From contig CAVPDQ010000001.1 of the NCBI GenBank assembly GCA_963702685.1, positions 1-64,000 of the forward strand: a stretch of DNA of 64,000 bases. The letters run 5' to 3'. How positions within the stretch are numbered: the first letter of the stretch is position 1; each line of letters opens with the position of its first letter. Shown here piece after piece: positions 16,245 to 24,420 of this stretch. Source of the stretch: AP-15 sp963702685 (lineage in GTDB: Bacteria > Pseudomonadota > Alphaproteobacteria > ATCC43930 > CGMCC-115725). The translations under genes were made by a program, and so were the position numbers. Below the pieces are notes generated by a model. It was given only the letters and a program-made list of their open reading frames with translations, had not been told where the DNA came from and searched no databases.

Positions 16245-17531
16245 TCAGCCGGCGGGCGATGCCCCACCCGGAAACCAGGCTCGTGCGGCGACGACCAACG
16301 CTTCGACGCCCGCTTCCAGGGTCGGATGGATGACCGGTGCGAAGCGCGGGTTGTGGTTGGTCGGGAGCTCGTTGAGCCGGCCCGCCTCCTTGGCTTTCGC
16401 ATAGGTGTCGGGGTCGGTGCCGCCGACAAACCAGAACACCGAAGGGGCATGCCACTCGGCCCCGAACGATCCGAAATCCTCGCTCGCCGATGTCGCTCCG
16501 GTCTCATGGACGCGATCGGGCGGGAAATGCCGGCGGAAAGCCTCGACGACGCGCCTGCTTGCTGCGGGATCGTTGACGCCCAGGGGATACCGGTCGAGCA
16601 GCGTGATCTCCGGTGGCCTGGGGGCGCCCGAAGCCGCCGCCTCGGCGTTGACGATCCGCTCGATCGCCGCGAGCACGCGCTTGCGCACCCCTTCATCGAA
16701 GGTACGCACGTTGAGCTTGATGACGGCCTCGTCGGGGATGACATTCTCTTTCGTGCCGGCTTGCAGCGAGCCGATCGTAACGACGGCGGCCTCGGCCGGC
16801 GCGACCTCGCGCGAAACGATGGCTTGCAGGCGCATCACCGTCGCCGCCGCCATCACCACCGGATCGATCGCGGCCTGCGGCATCGAGCCGTGCGCGCCGC
16901 GGCCGAACAGCCGGATTTGCAGGCTGTCGGCGGCCGACGTAACCACACCCGCGCGTCCGCCGACGGCACCTGCCGGGCCGACCATGACATGCTGGCCGAG
17001 CACGATTTCGGGTTTCGGGAAGCGCTTGAAGAGCCCGTCCTCGATCATCGCCTGGGCGCCCTCCGCCGTCTCCTCGGCCGGCTGGAACACCGCCATCAGC
17101 GTTCCCCGCCAGGTGCGGCGCGCCCGCGCGAGCAACGTCGCCGCGCCGACAAGCCAAGCCACATGCATGTCATGGCCGCAGGCATGCATCACCGGCACCG
17201 TCTTCCCCTCGCGGTCGCTCGCGGTGACCTTGCTGGCGTAGGGCAGCCCGGTCGCCTCCTCGACCGGCAGCGCATCCATGTCGGCGCGCAGCATGACCGT
17301 CGGCCCGTCGCCGTTGCGCAAAAGGCCGACAACGCCGGTGCTCCCGATCCCCGTCGTCACCTCATAGCCGGCCGCGCGCAGCCGGTCGGCCGCGAGGGCG
17401 GCTGTCCGCCTCTCCTGCATCGACAGCTCGGGATGCGCGTGCACATCGGTGTAAAGCGCTTCGAGCCGAGGCAAGAGGCTCGGCAGGCTCGCAAGGACGG
17501 GGTCGGATCCGCTGGTCTCGGCAGTCTCCAT
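16245..17531 (-). CDS. M20-family amidohydrolase (hippurate hydrolase-like)
   Basis: This 428-residue M20D peptidase/amidohydrolase has an N-terminal helix HAHPELSMQERRTA, LRADMDALPVEE, metal-binding CGHDMHVAWL (the Cys-Gly-His-Asp motif of the subfamily), and acid FQPAEETAEGAQAM containing the catalytic Glu pair. A dimerisation domain (about residues 195-305) contains GSMPQAAIDPV. The C-terminal metal ligand lies in NHNPRFAP. Family members hydrolyse N-acyl amino acids, hippurate or auxin conjugates in the cytoplasm. No signal peptide. The start MET at 17531 fits the family length. Located 16 bp downstream of the PEP mutase-like gene, so likely in one operon. Confidence 0.94.
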   Translation of the reverse strand: METAETSGSDPVLASLPSLLPRLEALYTDVHAHPELSMQERRTAALAADRLRAAGYEVTTGIGSTGVVGLLRNGDGPTVMLRADMDALPVEEATGLPYASKVTASDREGKTVPVMHACGHDMHVAWLVGAATLLARARRTWRGTLMAVFQPAEETAEGAQAMIEDGLFKRFPKPEIVLGQHVMVGPAGAVGGRAGVVTSAADSLQIRLFGRGAHGSMPQAAIDPVVMAAATVMRLQAIVSREVAPAEAAVVTIGSLQAGTKENVIPDEAVIKLNVRTFDEGVRKRVLAAIERIVNAEAAASGAPRPPEITLLDRYPLGVNDPAASRRVVEAFRRHFPPDRVHETGATSASEDFGSFGAEWHAPSVFWFVGGTDPDTYAKAKEAGRLNELPTNHNPRFAPVIHPTLEAGVEALVVAARAWFPGGASPAG

Positions 17532-17547
17532 GGCGCGCTCTCCCGGC

Positions 17548-18429
17548 TCAGCGCTCGACGGTTTCGGCTTCGACCTGGTAGTGGTCGTCGAGGCCGATCA
17601 GGTCTTCGATGTCCTTGCGCAACAGGGTGAACTGGTTGTCGCCGATACCGGTGTAGCTCCCGGTGCGCTGCATTTCGGCGAGGGCTTCCTTGATGAAATG
17701 GACGGCGACGCCGAGCAATAATTGGGCGTCGATGCAGGCGCGGTAGCCCATGGCTTTGAGCCGGTCGAGGCCGTAGATCGGGCGGCCGTCGCGGTTGCCG
17801 CGGCTTTGCACCCAGACGAGCGGCACCTTGGCGAGCTTGGGGGCGGCTTCGGCCTCGGCGTCGTTGCGCGGGAAGAGGAGGCCGAGATCGGCGCCGACCT
17901 CGGCGGCGGCGTTGACCCGCCCGACCGCCTCATCGAGGCCCAATTCGCGGCAGGTGTCGGAGCGGGCGATGATCACAAAATCGGGATCGGTGCGGTCGCG
18001 CTCGCGGCAGGCCCAGCGGATTTTGTCGACAAATTCGGGCACCGGCACGGCGTGGGCGACGTATTTGTGATAATGCGCCCGCTTTGGATAGAGCTGGTCT
18101 TCGATATGGATGCCGGCGACCCCGGCGGCGGCGAACTCGCGCACCGTGCGCATCGTGTGCAAGGGCTCGCCAAAACCGGCGCCGGCATCGGCGACGAGCG
18201 GCACCGAGACCGCGCGCGCCACCTCGCCCGCGACCCGGACCTGCTCGTCCATCGTCAGCAGCGGCTCGGTGATTGCGCGCGAGGCGCCGGTCGCATAGCC
18301 GCCGGTATAGACCACCGGCGCGCCCGCCGCCGCGGCGAGCCGGCCCTCGATCGGCGTCGTTGCCGACGGCATGTAGAGAAATTCGCCGGAGGCGAGGAGC
18401 GCCCGCAGCCGGGCGGTTTTCGCGATCAT
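17548..18429 (-). CDS. Isocitrate lyase/PEP mutase superfamily enzyme
   Basis: This 293-residue TIM barrel has the superfamily marks PVVYTGGYATGAS, the Mg-binding VPLVADAGAGFGEP, and GIHIEDQLYPKR. The catalytic loop differs from lyases: the usual KRCGH reads KRAHYHKY, so the general-acid cysteine of isocitrate and methylisocitrate lyase is absent. That favours a decarboxylase, hydrolase or uncharacterised activity on an oxaloacetate-like acid over a true lyase. Later conserved parts are DFVIIARSDT and VPLVWVQSRG. It lies between a GYD gene (15 bp upstream) and the M20 gene, suggesting a small catabolic operon. Confidence 0.9.
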   Translation of the reverse strand: MIAKTARLRALLASGEFLYMPSATTPIEGRLAAAAGAPVVYTGGYATGASRAITEPLLTMDEQVRVAGEVARAVSVPLVADAGAGFGEPLHTMRTVREFAAAGVAGIHIEDQLYPKRAHYHKYVAHAVPVPEFVDKIRWACRERDRTDPDFVIIARSDTCRELGLDEAVGRVNAAAEVGADLGLLFPRNDAEAEAAPKLAKVPLVWVQSRGNRDGRPIYGLDRLKAMGYRACIDAQLLLGVAVHFIKEALAEMQRTGSYTGIGDNQFTLLRKDIEDLIGLDDHYQVEAETVER

Positions 18430-18444
18430 GACGCGGTCTTCCGG

Positions 18445-18738
18445 TCAGCCGAGCGAGGCGATGATCTGGCGGTAGGCCGCCTCGGGAAACGCCTTCAAGG
18501 TTTTGGTCCGCGCCGCCCCGGACATGCCGAGGAGCAAGGTGAAACGCGCTGCCACGGCGTCGTCCGGCGCCTCGTAGACCGCGACCAGGTCATAGTCGCC
18601 CATCGTCATGTAGAGGCTTTTGAACTCGCCCCCCATATCGACGAGCGCCTTTTTTGCGGTGTCGAGCCGGCGCGGCGATTCCTTGACTTTTTGGGCGCCC
18701 TGGTCGGTCCAATTGGCCAGCATGACGTAGGTGGGCAT
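18445..18738 (-). CDS. GYD domain-containing protein
   Basis: The 97-residue protein belongs to the GYD family, a ferredoxin-like alpha/beta fold named for the motif seen here as MTMGDYDLVAVYEAPDD (GYD replaced by GDYD). It starts MPTYVMLANWTDQGAQKVKE, typical of the family, and ends AYRQIIASLG. The function of GYD proteins is unknown; they often sit beside catabolic enzymes as here. The ATG at 18738 has GGGAGGAAG seven bases upstream. It is the first gene of the minus-strand group that continues with the PEP mutase-like and M20 genes. Confidence 0.9.
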   Translation of the reverse strand: MPTYVMLANWTDQGAQKVKESPRRLDTAKKALVDMGGEFKSLYMTMGDYDLVAVYEAPDDAVAARFTLLLGMSGAARTKTLKAFPEAAYRQIIASLG

Positions 18739-18766
18739 GGGCTTCCTCCCTGATCGAGACCCGGCC

Positions 18767-18814
18767 ATCGTTGCTGCCGGGTATCGTTGCTGCCGGGTAT
18801 CGTTGCTGCCGGGT
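18767..18814. repeat. Three tandem copies of a 16-bp unit between divergent genes
   Basis: ATCGTTGCTGCCGGGT occurs three times without mismatch and is followed by a partial fourth (ATC). It lies in the 117-bp divergent region between the GYD gene and the C13 peptidase gene, where promoters must lie. Confidence 0.95.
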
Positions 18815-18855
18815 ATCATAGCATAACGCGGGCCACGAGCCGGGAGGGTGTTGGG

Positions 18856-19584
18856 ATGCGGTCGAGGGGATGGCGGCTTGTGCCGGTGTGCGCGCTGGTG
18901 CTGATGTTGCTCGCGGGCATCGGCGGCGCGCGGGCCGGCAATCTCGAGGTCGTGCTCGCGGCCGGGGACGATGCTCAGCCGGTGTTCGACAACGCCGTCG
19001 CGGCAATGGCCGCATGGCTGGAGGCGAGGGGGGTGCCGGCCGCCGACATTCATCGCCTGAGCGCCAGCCCGGCGAAGGCGGGGAATTGGGACGGGCTCTC
19101 GACGCTCGACAATGTGCTGCACACTGTCGAAGACCTTTCGGTGCGGCCGGGCGACCGCTGCCTGGTCTTTCTGACCTCGCATGGCGAGCGCGGCCAGGGG
19201 CTGTGGCTCGCCCGCTCGCAGACGGCATTGCACCCGGCTTCGCTGGCGCGCGCGCTGGCGCAGGGCTGCGGCGCCGCACCGACCGTGGTCATCGTGTCGG
19301 GCTGCTATTCGGGCGGCTTTGCCCGCGGCGAGATGGCCAGGCCCAACCGTGTGATCATGACCGCCGCGCGCGCCGACCGGCCGTCCTTTGGCTGCCAGGC
19401 CGAGCGCACCTATACGTTTTTCGACCAGTGCCTCTTGGCGGCGCTGCCGAAATCCGCGAATTGGCGCGCCGCTTTTGCCGGGACCAAGCGATGCGTCGGC
19501 CGCATGGAGCGCGCCCGCGGCGAGCGGCCATCCCAGCCGCAAGCCTATTTCGGCAAGGCCGCCAGTGTGAAAATGGGCTTTTAG
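18856..19584 (+). CDS. Secreted C13-family (legumain/caspase-like) cysteine peptidase
   Basis: A signal peptide (residues 1-27, LVPVCALVLMLLAGIGGARA) precedes a caspase-haemoglobinase fold of about 215 residues. The catalytic dyad is visible: histidine in FLTSHGERGQG (His109) and cysteine in VVIVSGCYSGGF (Cys150), the pattern of bacterial Peptidase_C13 proteins. The strand before each residue is hydrophobic, as expected. The export signal puts it in the periplasm or outside the cell. The ATG at 18856 has GGAGG about ten bases upstream. It is monocistronic, with a palindromic repeat after its stop. Legumain relatives cleave after Asn/Asp; here substrate and role are unknown. Confidence 0.87.
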   Translation: MRSRGWRLVPVCALVLMLLAGIGGARAGNLEVVLAAGDDAQPVFDNAVAAMAAWLEARGVPAADIHRLSASPAKAGNWDGLSTLDNVLHTVEDLSVRPGDRCLVFLTSHGERGQGLWLARSQTALHPASLARALAQGCGAAPTVVIVSGCYSGGFARGEMARPNRVIMTAARADRPSFGCQAERTYTFFDQCLLAALPKSANWRAAFAGTKRCVGRMERARGERPSQPQAYFGKAASVKMGF

Positions 19585-19625
19585 CGCCTGATCGCGTTAG
19601 ATTGGAGCATCTCAAGCTTTCTCCC

Positions 19626-19714
19626 CTCCCCGGACTTGATCCGGGGGTCCACGTCTGACGCGCAAATGTCAGAGCGAAAAGACGGAGACGGCCGGATCAA
19701 GTCCGGCCGAGGGG
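19626..19714. repeat. Intergenic double hairpin downstream of C13 peptidase gene
   Basis: The hairpin CCCGGACTTGATCCGGG (about 19629-19645) is followed by an inverted core CCACGTCT / AGACGGAG and the second hairpin GGCCGGATCAAGTCCGGCC (about 19690-19708). It lies between convergent genes and may end transcription in both directions. Same plan as 5949-6032. Confidence 0.7.
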
Positions 19715-19757
19715 ACTGGAGACTGCTTCCAGCTAATCGGATCATGCTTTCGCGCGA

Positions 19758-21938
19758 TCAGTGCGAGACGACGATCGGCACTTCGCCGCGGCGGCGGGTG
19801 ACGGTGACGGCGACTTCGCCGCCGTGGCGGCGAAAGAGCACATCGGCGCTGCCGTTCTGCGCGCGCAGCCCGCGCATGTGCAGCTCGTCGAGAAAATCCG
19901 GCAGCATCGGGCGGTCGAAGCGGATGGCGCCGGCGGCGGGATCGAAGCCGAGGCCGAGGCTCGCCTCGACCAAGGCGAAGACTGTGGCGGCGGCCCAGGC
20001 CTGTGGGATGCAGGCGACCGGATAAAGGGTCGGCGCGTTGAGCTTGCGCCACGGAAACCCGCAAAAGAGCTCAGGCAGCCGGCGCAGCTCCATATAGCCG
20101 GCGGCATCGAACAAGCCGCTGAAGATGCGCAGCACCTCGCGCTTGAGCCCGTAGCGCGCCAGACCGAGCGCGATCAGCGCGTTGTCGTGCGGCCAGACCG
20201 AGCCGTTGTGATAGGACATCGGGTTGTAGCGCGCGGCCGATACCGCGACCGTGCGCACCCCCCAGCCGGAAAACGAGGCCATGCCGAGCAAGGTGTCGGC
20301 GACCCGGCGGGCATGCTCCGGGCTGGCGATGCCGCTGAAGAGGGCGTGCCCGGCATTCGAGGCGACGACCCGGCACGGCTCCTTGGCGCCGTCGAGCGCC
20401 AGCGCGTAGCTCGACAGCTCCTCGCACCAGAACGCCGCTTCGAATTTTTCGCGCAGCGCCTCGGCCTGGCGGGCGAGCGCGGCGCCGGTCTCGGCCTCGC
20501 CCAAGGCTTTGGCGAGGGTCGCGGCATGGGTCTTGGCGGCATAGACATAGCCCTGCACCTCGCACAGCGCGATCGGCCCTTCGGCCAGCCGGCCATCGGC
20601 GTGAAAGATCGCATCGTGCGAATCCTTCCAGCCCTGGTTGACCAGCCCCTCGGCATTTTGCCGGGCGTATTCGACAAACCCGTCGCCGTCGCGGTCGCCG
20701 TAGCGGTCGATCCAATCGAGCGCCGCCAGCGCGTTCGGCCACAGCGCGCGCACGGTTGCGAGATCGCCGGTGCGCGCGAAATATTCGCCGAGCAGCACGA
20801 CAAAGAGCGGCGTCGCATCGACGCTGCCGTAATAGCGCCCGAACGGCACCTCGCCGAGCCGCGCCATCTCACCGTCGCGCATCTCGTGCACGATCTTGCC
20901 GGGCTCGGCGTCGCGCTCGTGGTCGGTCTCGGTCGCCTGGGTCGCGGCGAGAAAATTCAGCACCCCCTTGGCGATCTCCGGGTCGACCGACAGAGCGAAC
21001 AGCGCGGTCACGATGCCGTCGCGGCCGAACACCGTGTTGAACCATGGGATGCCGGCAAACGGGTAGGGGCCGTGCTCGGTTTCGGTCAGCAGCATGTAGA
21101 GGTCGGCGACCGAGCGGCGGGCGAGCTCGTTGAACACCGAGTTCGAGCTTTCACAGCTGGCGGCGCGCCCGCTCGTCGCCCGCATCGCCCGCCGTGCCAG
21201 GCGCAGCGAGCTGTAGAAGCGCCGAGTGAGGTCGGGATCGGGCGCCGCCTCGTCGCAGGCGATCCGCAATACGATGCGTATTGCTTCGCCCGGCTGCAGG
21301 GTTCGCGCGAACCGGGCGGAAGCGGTGTCGAGGCGTTCGGGGGCCGGTGAGAAGTCGATCGCGGTGACCCGCTCGACCCCGTCGAGGCCGAAATAGCGCA
21401 GCGCGACCGAGCTGTCCGAGCGCCGTTCCGCGGCGAGGCGCCCGCGGCGCGCCCGCGTTTGCCCGCGCACCTCGAACAGATCGGCGAAATCCGCGCCGAA
21501 TTCGACGGCGAGGTCAAACGAATGCGGCACCAGGTCGAAATTGTGCACGAGCAGCCGCTCGTAGCAGCAGTGCTGCCAGATGAATTTGCGGCGGTTGATA
21601 TGGATCAGCTCGCCGCGCAACAGCACGCGGCCGGCAGCAGACAAATAGTCGGGGTTGGCGAGATCGACCGTCAGGGCGACGTTGTCTTCCTGCACGTTGG
21701 AGCTGAGCAGCAGCAACGGGCCGCCGTTCAGGCGCAGCTCGCAGCGCGACAAAAAACGCGTGTCGCGGCAATAGAGGCCGTCGGGGCTGCCGTCGCCGCC
21801 GATGATGTCGCCGCGCGGATCGAACACGGCGAAGGTATGGCCGTGCTTGAGGGCGCGCGGCCGGCGCTGCTGAAACGGGGCGACCGATTCGATACAGAAA
21901 CGGAAGCCCTCGTCCGGCTCGGCGCGGGGCGCCGACAT
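19758..21938 (-). CDS. Amylo-alpha-1,6-glucosidase (glycogen debranching enzyme-like)
   Basis: This 726-residue protein has two parts. The N-terminal GDE_N-type beta domain (residues about 20-230) shows DGLYCRDTRFLSRCELRLNG and RFIWQHCCYERLL-like strands (KFIWQHCCYERL). The C-terminal (alpha/alpha)6 barrel has family motifs YPFAGIPWFNTVFGRDGI, the acidic DWIDRYGDRDGDGFVEY, GWKDSHDAIFHADG and NGSVWPHDNALIALG. Such enzymes trim alpha-1,6 branches or sugar caps from glycogen-like polymers in the cytoplasm. It begins 13 bp after the glycosyltransferase at 21952, so both are cotranscribed. Exact substrate unknown. Confidence 0.92.
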   Translation of the reverse strand: MSAPRAEPDEGFRFCIESVAPFQQRRPRALKHGHTFAVFDPRGDIIGGDGSPDGLYCRDTRFLSRCELRLNGGPLLLLSSNVQEDNVALTVDLANPDYLSAAGRVLLRGELIHINRRKFIWQHCCYERLLVHNFDLVPHSFDLAVEFGADFADLFEVRGQTRARRGRLAAERRSDSSVALRYFGLDGVERVTAIDFSPAPERLDTASARFARTLQPGEAIRIVLRIACDEAAPDPDLTRRFYSSLRLARRAMRATSGRAASCESSNSVFNELARRSVADLYMLLTETEHGPYPFAGIPWFNTVFGRDGIVTALFALSVDPEIAKGVLNFLAATQATETDHERDAEPGKIVHEMRDGEMARLGEVPFGRYYGSVDATPLFVVLLGEYFARTGDLATVRALWPNALAALDWIDRYGDRDGDGFVEYARQNAEGLVNQGWKDSHDAIFHADGRLAEGPIALCEVQGYVYAAKTHAATLAKALGEAETGAALARQAEALREKFEAAFWCEELSSYALALDGAKEPCRVVASNAGHALFSGIASPEHARRVADTLLGMASFSGWGVRTVAVSAARYNPMSYHNGSVWPHDNALIALGLARYGLKREVLRIFSGLFDAAGYMELRRLPELFCGFPWRKLNAPTLYPVACIPQAWAAATVFALVEASLGLGFDPAAGAIRFDRPMLPDFLDELHMRGLRAQNGSADVLFRRHGGEVAVTVTRRRGEVPIVVSH

Positions 21939-21951
21939 GGCGCTCAGCCGA

Positions 21952-23013
21952 TCAGCCGGCGTCCTCCACCGGGCTCAATCGGGCGGCGGGCTCGCGCGCC
22001 AGCACCTTGCCGTAAAGAGCGACATAGTCGCGCGCCATGCGCTCGGCCGAAAAGCGCTCGAGGGCACGCTGGCGGATGGCTTTGCGGTCGAGCGCTTTCG
22101 CCGCGGGAATTGCCGCAGCCGCCTCGTCCACACTGTCGACGATAAAGCCGGTCACCCCCGGCTCGACGATTTCCGGCACCGAGCCGCGGTGGAACGCGAT
22201 GACCGGCGTGCCGTTCGTCATCGCCTCGATCATTGCCAGACCGAACGGCTCGGGCCAGTCGATCGGAAACAACAGCGCCATCGCGTCCCCCAAGAAAGCG
22301 GCCTTTTCGTCGTCGCCGATTTCGCCGATAAATTCGATCAGCGGATCGTTCAACAACGGCTCGATCTCGGTTTTGTAATAGTCGCGATCGACTTTGTCCA
22401 CCTTGGCCGCAATGGTCAAAGGCAGGCCGGCGCGGCGGGCGATCTCGATCGCCTGCTTCGGGCCTTTTTCGGGGCTGATGCGGCCGATAAAAGCGAGGTA
22501 GCCGCCGGCGCCGCGACCGAGCGGGTAGAGGTCGGGGAGCCCGTGATGCACCGTGCCGCGCCAGCCCGCCCACGGGACCGGCGCGCGCTGCGCGTCCGAG
22601 ATCGAAACCAGCGGCATCATCGGGAATTCGCGAAAGAACGGCGGCAGGTCGGGCAGGTCGAGCCGGCCGTGCAGGGTGGTCAAGGTCTTGCGCGGGTTGG
22701 CGGCAAAGAGCGGGAAATGCAGAAAATCGGCGTGAAAATGGATGATGTCGAATTGGCTCGCCCGCGCCCTGACCCGGTTGAGCAGGACCAGGTGATGGAA
22801 AATCGGGTCGCGGCAGGCGGGGTCGAGGCGCAATGCCCGCTCGCACGGCGCTTCGAGCGTCGCGGCCGTCATCGAATCGCCGCTGGCGAACAAGGTCACG
22901 TCATGGCCTTGGCGGACCAGCTCCTCGGTCAGATGCGAGACCACCCGCTCGGTGCCGCCATAAAGTTGCGGCGGGCAGCTTTCATAGAGTGGCGCCACCT
23001 GCGCAATCCGCAT
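21952..23013 (-). CDS. GT4-family glycosyltransferase
   Basis: The 353-residue GT-B glycosyltransferase starts MRIAQVAPLYESCPPQLYGG, with the GT4 donor-site loop YGGTERVVSHLTEELVRQGHDV in the N-terminal lobe. The C-terminal lobe has the E-x7-E donor-binding region EPFGLAMIEAMTNGTPVIAF and GSVPEIVEPGVTGFIV. The ATG at 23013 is chosen because the extra residues from 23076 are unlike the family. It resembles enzymes annotated next to amylo-alpha-1,6-glucosidases in Bradyrhizobium-like genomes. Together they probably build and trim a cytoplasmic glucan or compatible-solute polymer. Confidence 0.92.
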   Translation of the reverse strand: MRIAQVAPLYESCPPQLYGGTERVVSHLTEELVRQGHDVTLFASGDSMTAATLEAPCERALRLDPACRDPIFHHLVLLNRVRARASQFDIIHFHADFLHFPLFAANPRKTLTTLHGRLDLPDLPPFFREFPMMPLVSISDAQRAPVPWAGWRGTVHHGLPDLYPLGRGAGGYLAFIGRISPEKGPKQAIEIARRAGLPLTIAAKVDKVDRDYYKTEIEPLLNDPLIEFIGEIGDDEKAAFLGDAMALLFPIDWPEPFGLAMIEAMTNGTPVIAFHRGSVPEIVEPGVTGFIVDSVDEAAAAIPAAKALDRKAIRQRALERFSAERMARDYVALYGKVLAREPAARLSPVEDAG

Positions 23014-23494
23014 CGTTTCGAGCCCCTCGATCCGTCGTCTTATGGCAAAACAAAGCCGCCGGAGAGGGTCTGGCACTTGGCAATCTGCCTCGCCGGCGAC
23101 GCACCCCGTAAACCGCGCCGGTGGTTGGAAGTTCCGATGCCGGGATCGAGGACGAGCGCGCTGGAAGCGGATCGGGCAGGATACGCCGCGCGTGTAGCCC
23201 CCTGTTCATGCCAGGGGCAGGCTCTGGACCCCCGCTTTCGAGCGTGTGAAAAAATGCCAAACGTCGTCATTCCGGGGCGCGGGCACTGCCCGCGAGCCCG
23301 GAACCTATGAACACCGGACGTCGAGCATATTGGAAATTCGGGTGTTCTTGGGTTCCGGGCTCGGCCCTTCGGGCCGCCCCGGAATGACGTTTCTTGGAAA
23401 GAGCAATTTCTTCACACGCTCTTTCGCGGGGGCGACGATCAGAAAATAGTGGGAGCCATCTGTCTGCCTGGCACCACTGGAAGGCTTGTTTATT
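23014..23494. other. 481-bp non-coding gap within the carbohydrate cluster
   Basis: No convincing gene is present. It holds a GC hairpin GCCCCCTG-ttcatg-CCAGGGGC near 23198 and the 123-bp palindromic repeat at 23266-23388. The upstream promoter of the glycosyltransferase at 23013 must lie here. Confidence 0.6.
23266..23388. repeat. Long palindromic intergenic repeat, copy 1
   Basis: The ends are GTCATTCCGGGGC and GCCCCGGAATGAC. Inside are two GC hairpins, and the centre pairs GAGCCCGGAACC-TATGAACACC with GGTGTTC-TTGGGTTCCGGGCTC. A second copy with the same plan lies at 50948-51076. Confidence 0.9.
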
Positions 23495-24388
23495 TTAACT
23501 GGGAGACTGGCATAAGAGGCGGCTTTCGCTGTAGCGCAGCGAGGTTTCGACGTCGCCGCCATCGAGCCGGGCGAGCCGGAAGACATGGGTTTTCTGCTCG
23601 CGGCCGGCGAGGTGCATGATCCCGATCGGCTCGTGCGGCGTGTACGGCTCGACAAAGAGGCTGCGCCCGGCATCGAACGCCGGGGCGGCGTCGCCCGGCA
23701 TCCAATTGCAATAGGCCGGCAGGAAATCGACCGGCAGGCGCTCGGCAAAGATCACGTAGTTGAGCGCCGTCTGCTCGACAAAGAAAAACCGCGTGCGTTG
23801 CGCGACCTCTTCGATGACGCGCGCCCACGCCGCCCAATGCGGTGCCTCGCGGTGCAGCGCAAAGACGCCGCAATTGACCATCGGGTTGCGGCCGAGGCGA
23901 TCGGCGACGCGCCAGCCGAAGGCCTGGCGATAATTCTTCCAGGCCAGGGTCCGGCCAAACAATTTCGGCCGCTTGTAATGGCGCTTGTAGGCGCGGTCGA
24001 TCTCGGGCGTGATCGCGAGCTTGTCATGCCCGGCCGCGGCGACGTAAAGCTCGACCGCGCGCCAATCTTGCAGCCAGGCGTCGGCATCGATCCACAAATA
24101 CACTTCGTAGCCGGGAAAATGCCGCGGCAGAAACGGCCGGGCGAATTGCGCCTTGCGGACTTCGGGCGTGCGCTCGCGCCCCGGGAAATCGATGTCCCAG
24201 CCGGGCCGGACGAGGTGGGCGACGCGCGGCGCCAGCCATTCGCGCTGTGCCGCGTCGAGCCCGACATCGAGAATGCCGATCGCCGCGTCGGGGCGTGCGG
24301 CCAGGATCGACAGCACCGTGTCGCGCAGCAACGGGAAATAGCCGCTGTCGGCCCCGCTGACGATCAGCAGACGCGGGTCCGCGCTCAT
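23495..24388 (-). CDS. Glycosyltransferase-like protein (GT-A fold, GT8-like)
   Basis: This 297-residue cytoplasmic protein begins LLIVSGADSGYFPLLRDTVL, has a GT-A style metal motif in YLWIDADAWLQDW (DxD as DAD, residues about 97-99), and later shows NPMVNCGVFALHREAPHW and FVEQTALNYVIF, patterns of GT8-type enzymes. It ends CQSPS. Donor and acceptor are unknown. The ATG at 24388 is the downstream member of a duplicated start. The 32 bp covering its first codons are repeated immediately upstream, creating an 11-codon decoy frame. It belongs with the response regulator and mini-ORF upstream. Confidence 0.8.
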   Translation of the reverse strand: MSADPRLLIVSGADSGYFPLLRDTVLSILAARPDAAIGILDVGLDAAQREWLAPRVAHLVRPGWDIDFPGRERTPEVRKAQFARPFLPRHFPGYEVYLWIDADAWLQDWRAVELYVAAAGHDKLAITPEIDRAYKRHYKRPKLFGRTLAWKNYRQAFGWRVADRLGRNPMVNCGVFALHREAPHWAAWARVIEEVAQRTRFFFVEQTALNYVIFAERLPVDFLPAYCNWMPGDAAPAFDAGRSLFVEPYTPHEPIGIMHLAGREQKTHVFRLARLDGGDVETSLRYSESRLLCQSPS

Positions 24389-24420
24389 CTGACGATCAAC
24401 AGACGCGGGTCCGCGCTCAT
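24357..24420. repeat. 32-bp tandem duplication of a translation start junction
   Basis: Copies at 24357-24388 and 24389-24420 differ at one base (AGC/AAC). Each encodes MSADPRLLIV on the minus strand. The upstream copy runs into a stop that overlaps the downstream ATG (AGATGAGC), so a ribosome finishing the short frame is placed on the true start. Confidence 0.95.

Noticed and set aside
16044..17630. Plus-strand frame of 528 codons opposite the M20 amidohydrolase
   Set aside because: The minus strand carries every M20 motif; the plus frame has none and is dominated by Arg/His/Gly.
18767..18814. Possible CRISPR or iteron origin
   Set aside because: Only three contiguous 16-bp units without spacers, no replication gene nearby; treated as promoter-region tandem repeat.
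23040..23270. Minus-strand 76-codon frame upstream of the GT4 gene
   Set aside because: It runs into the palindromic repeat and has repeat-derived composition, so it is not a gene.
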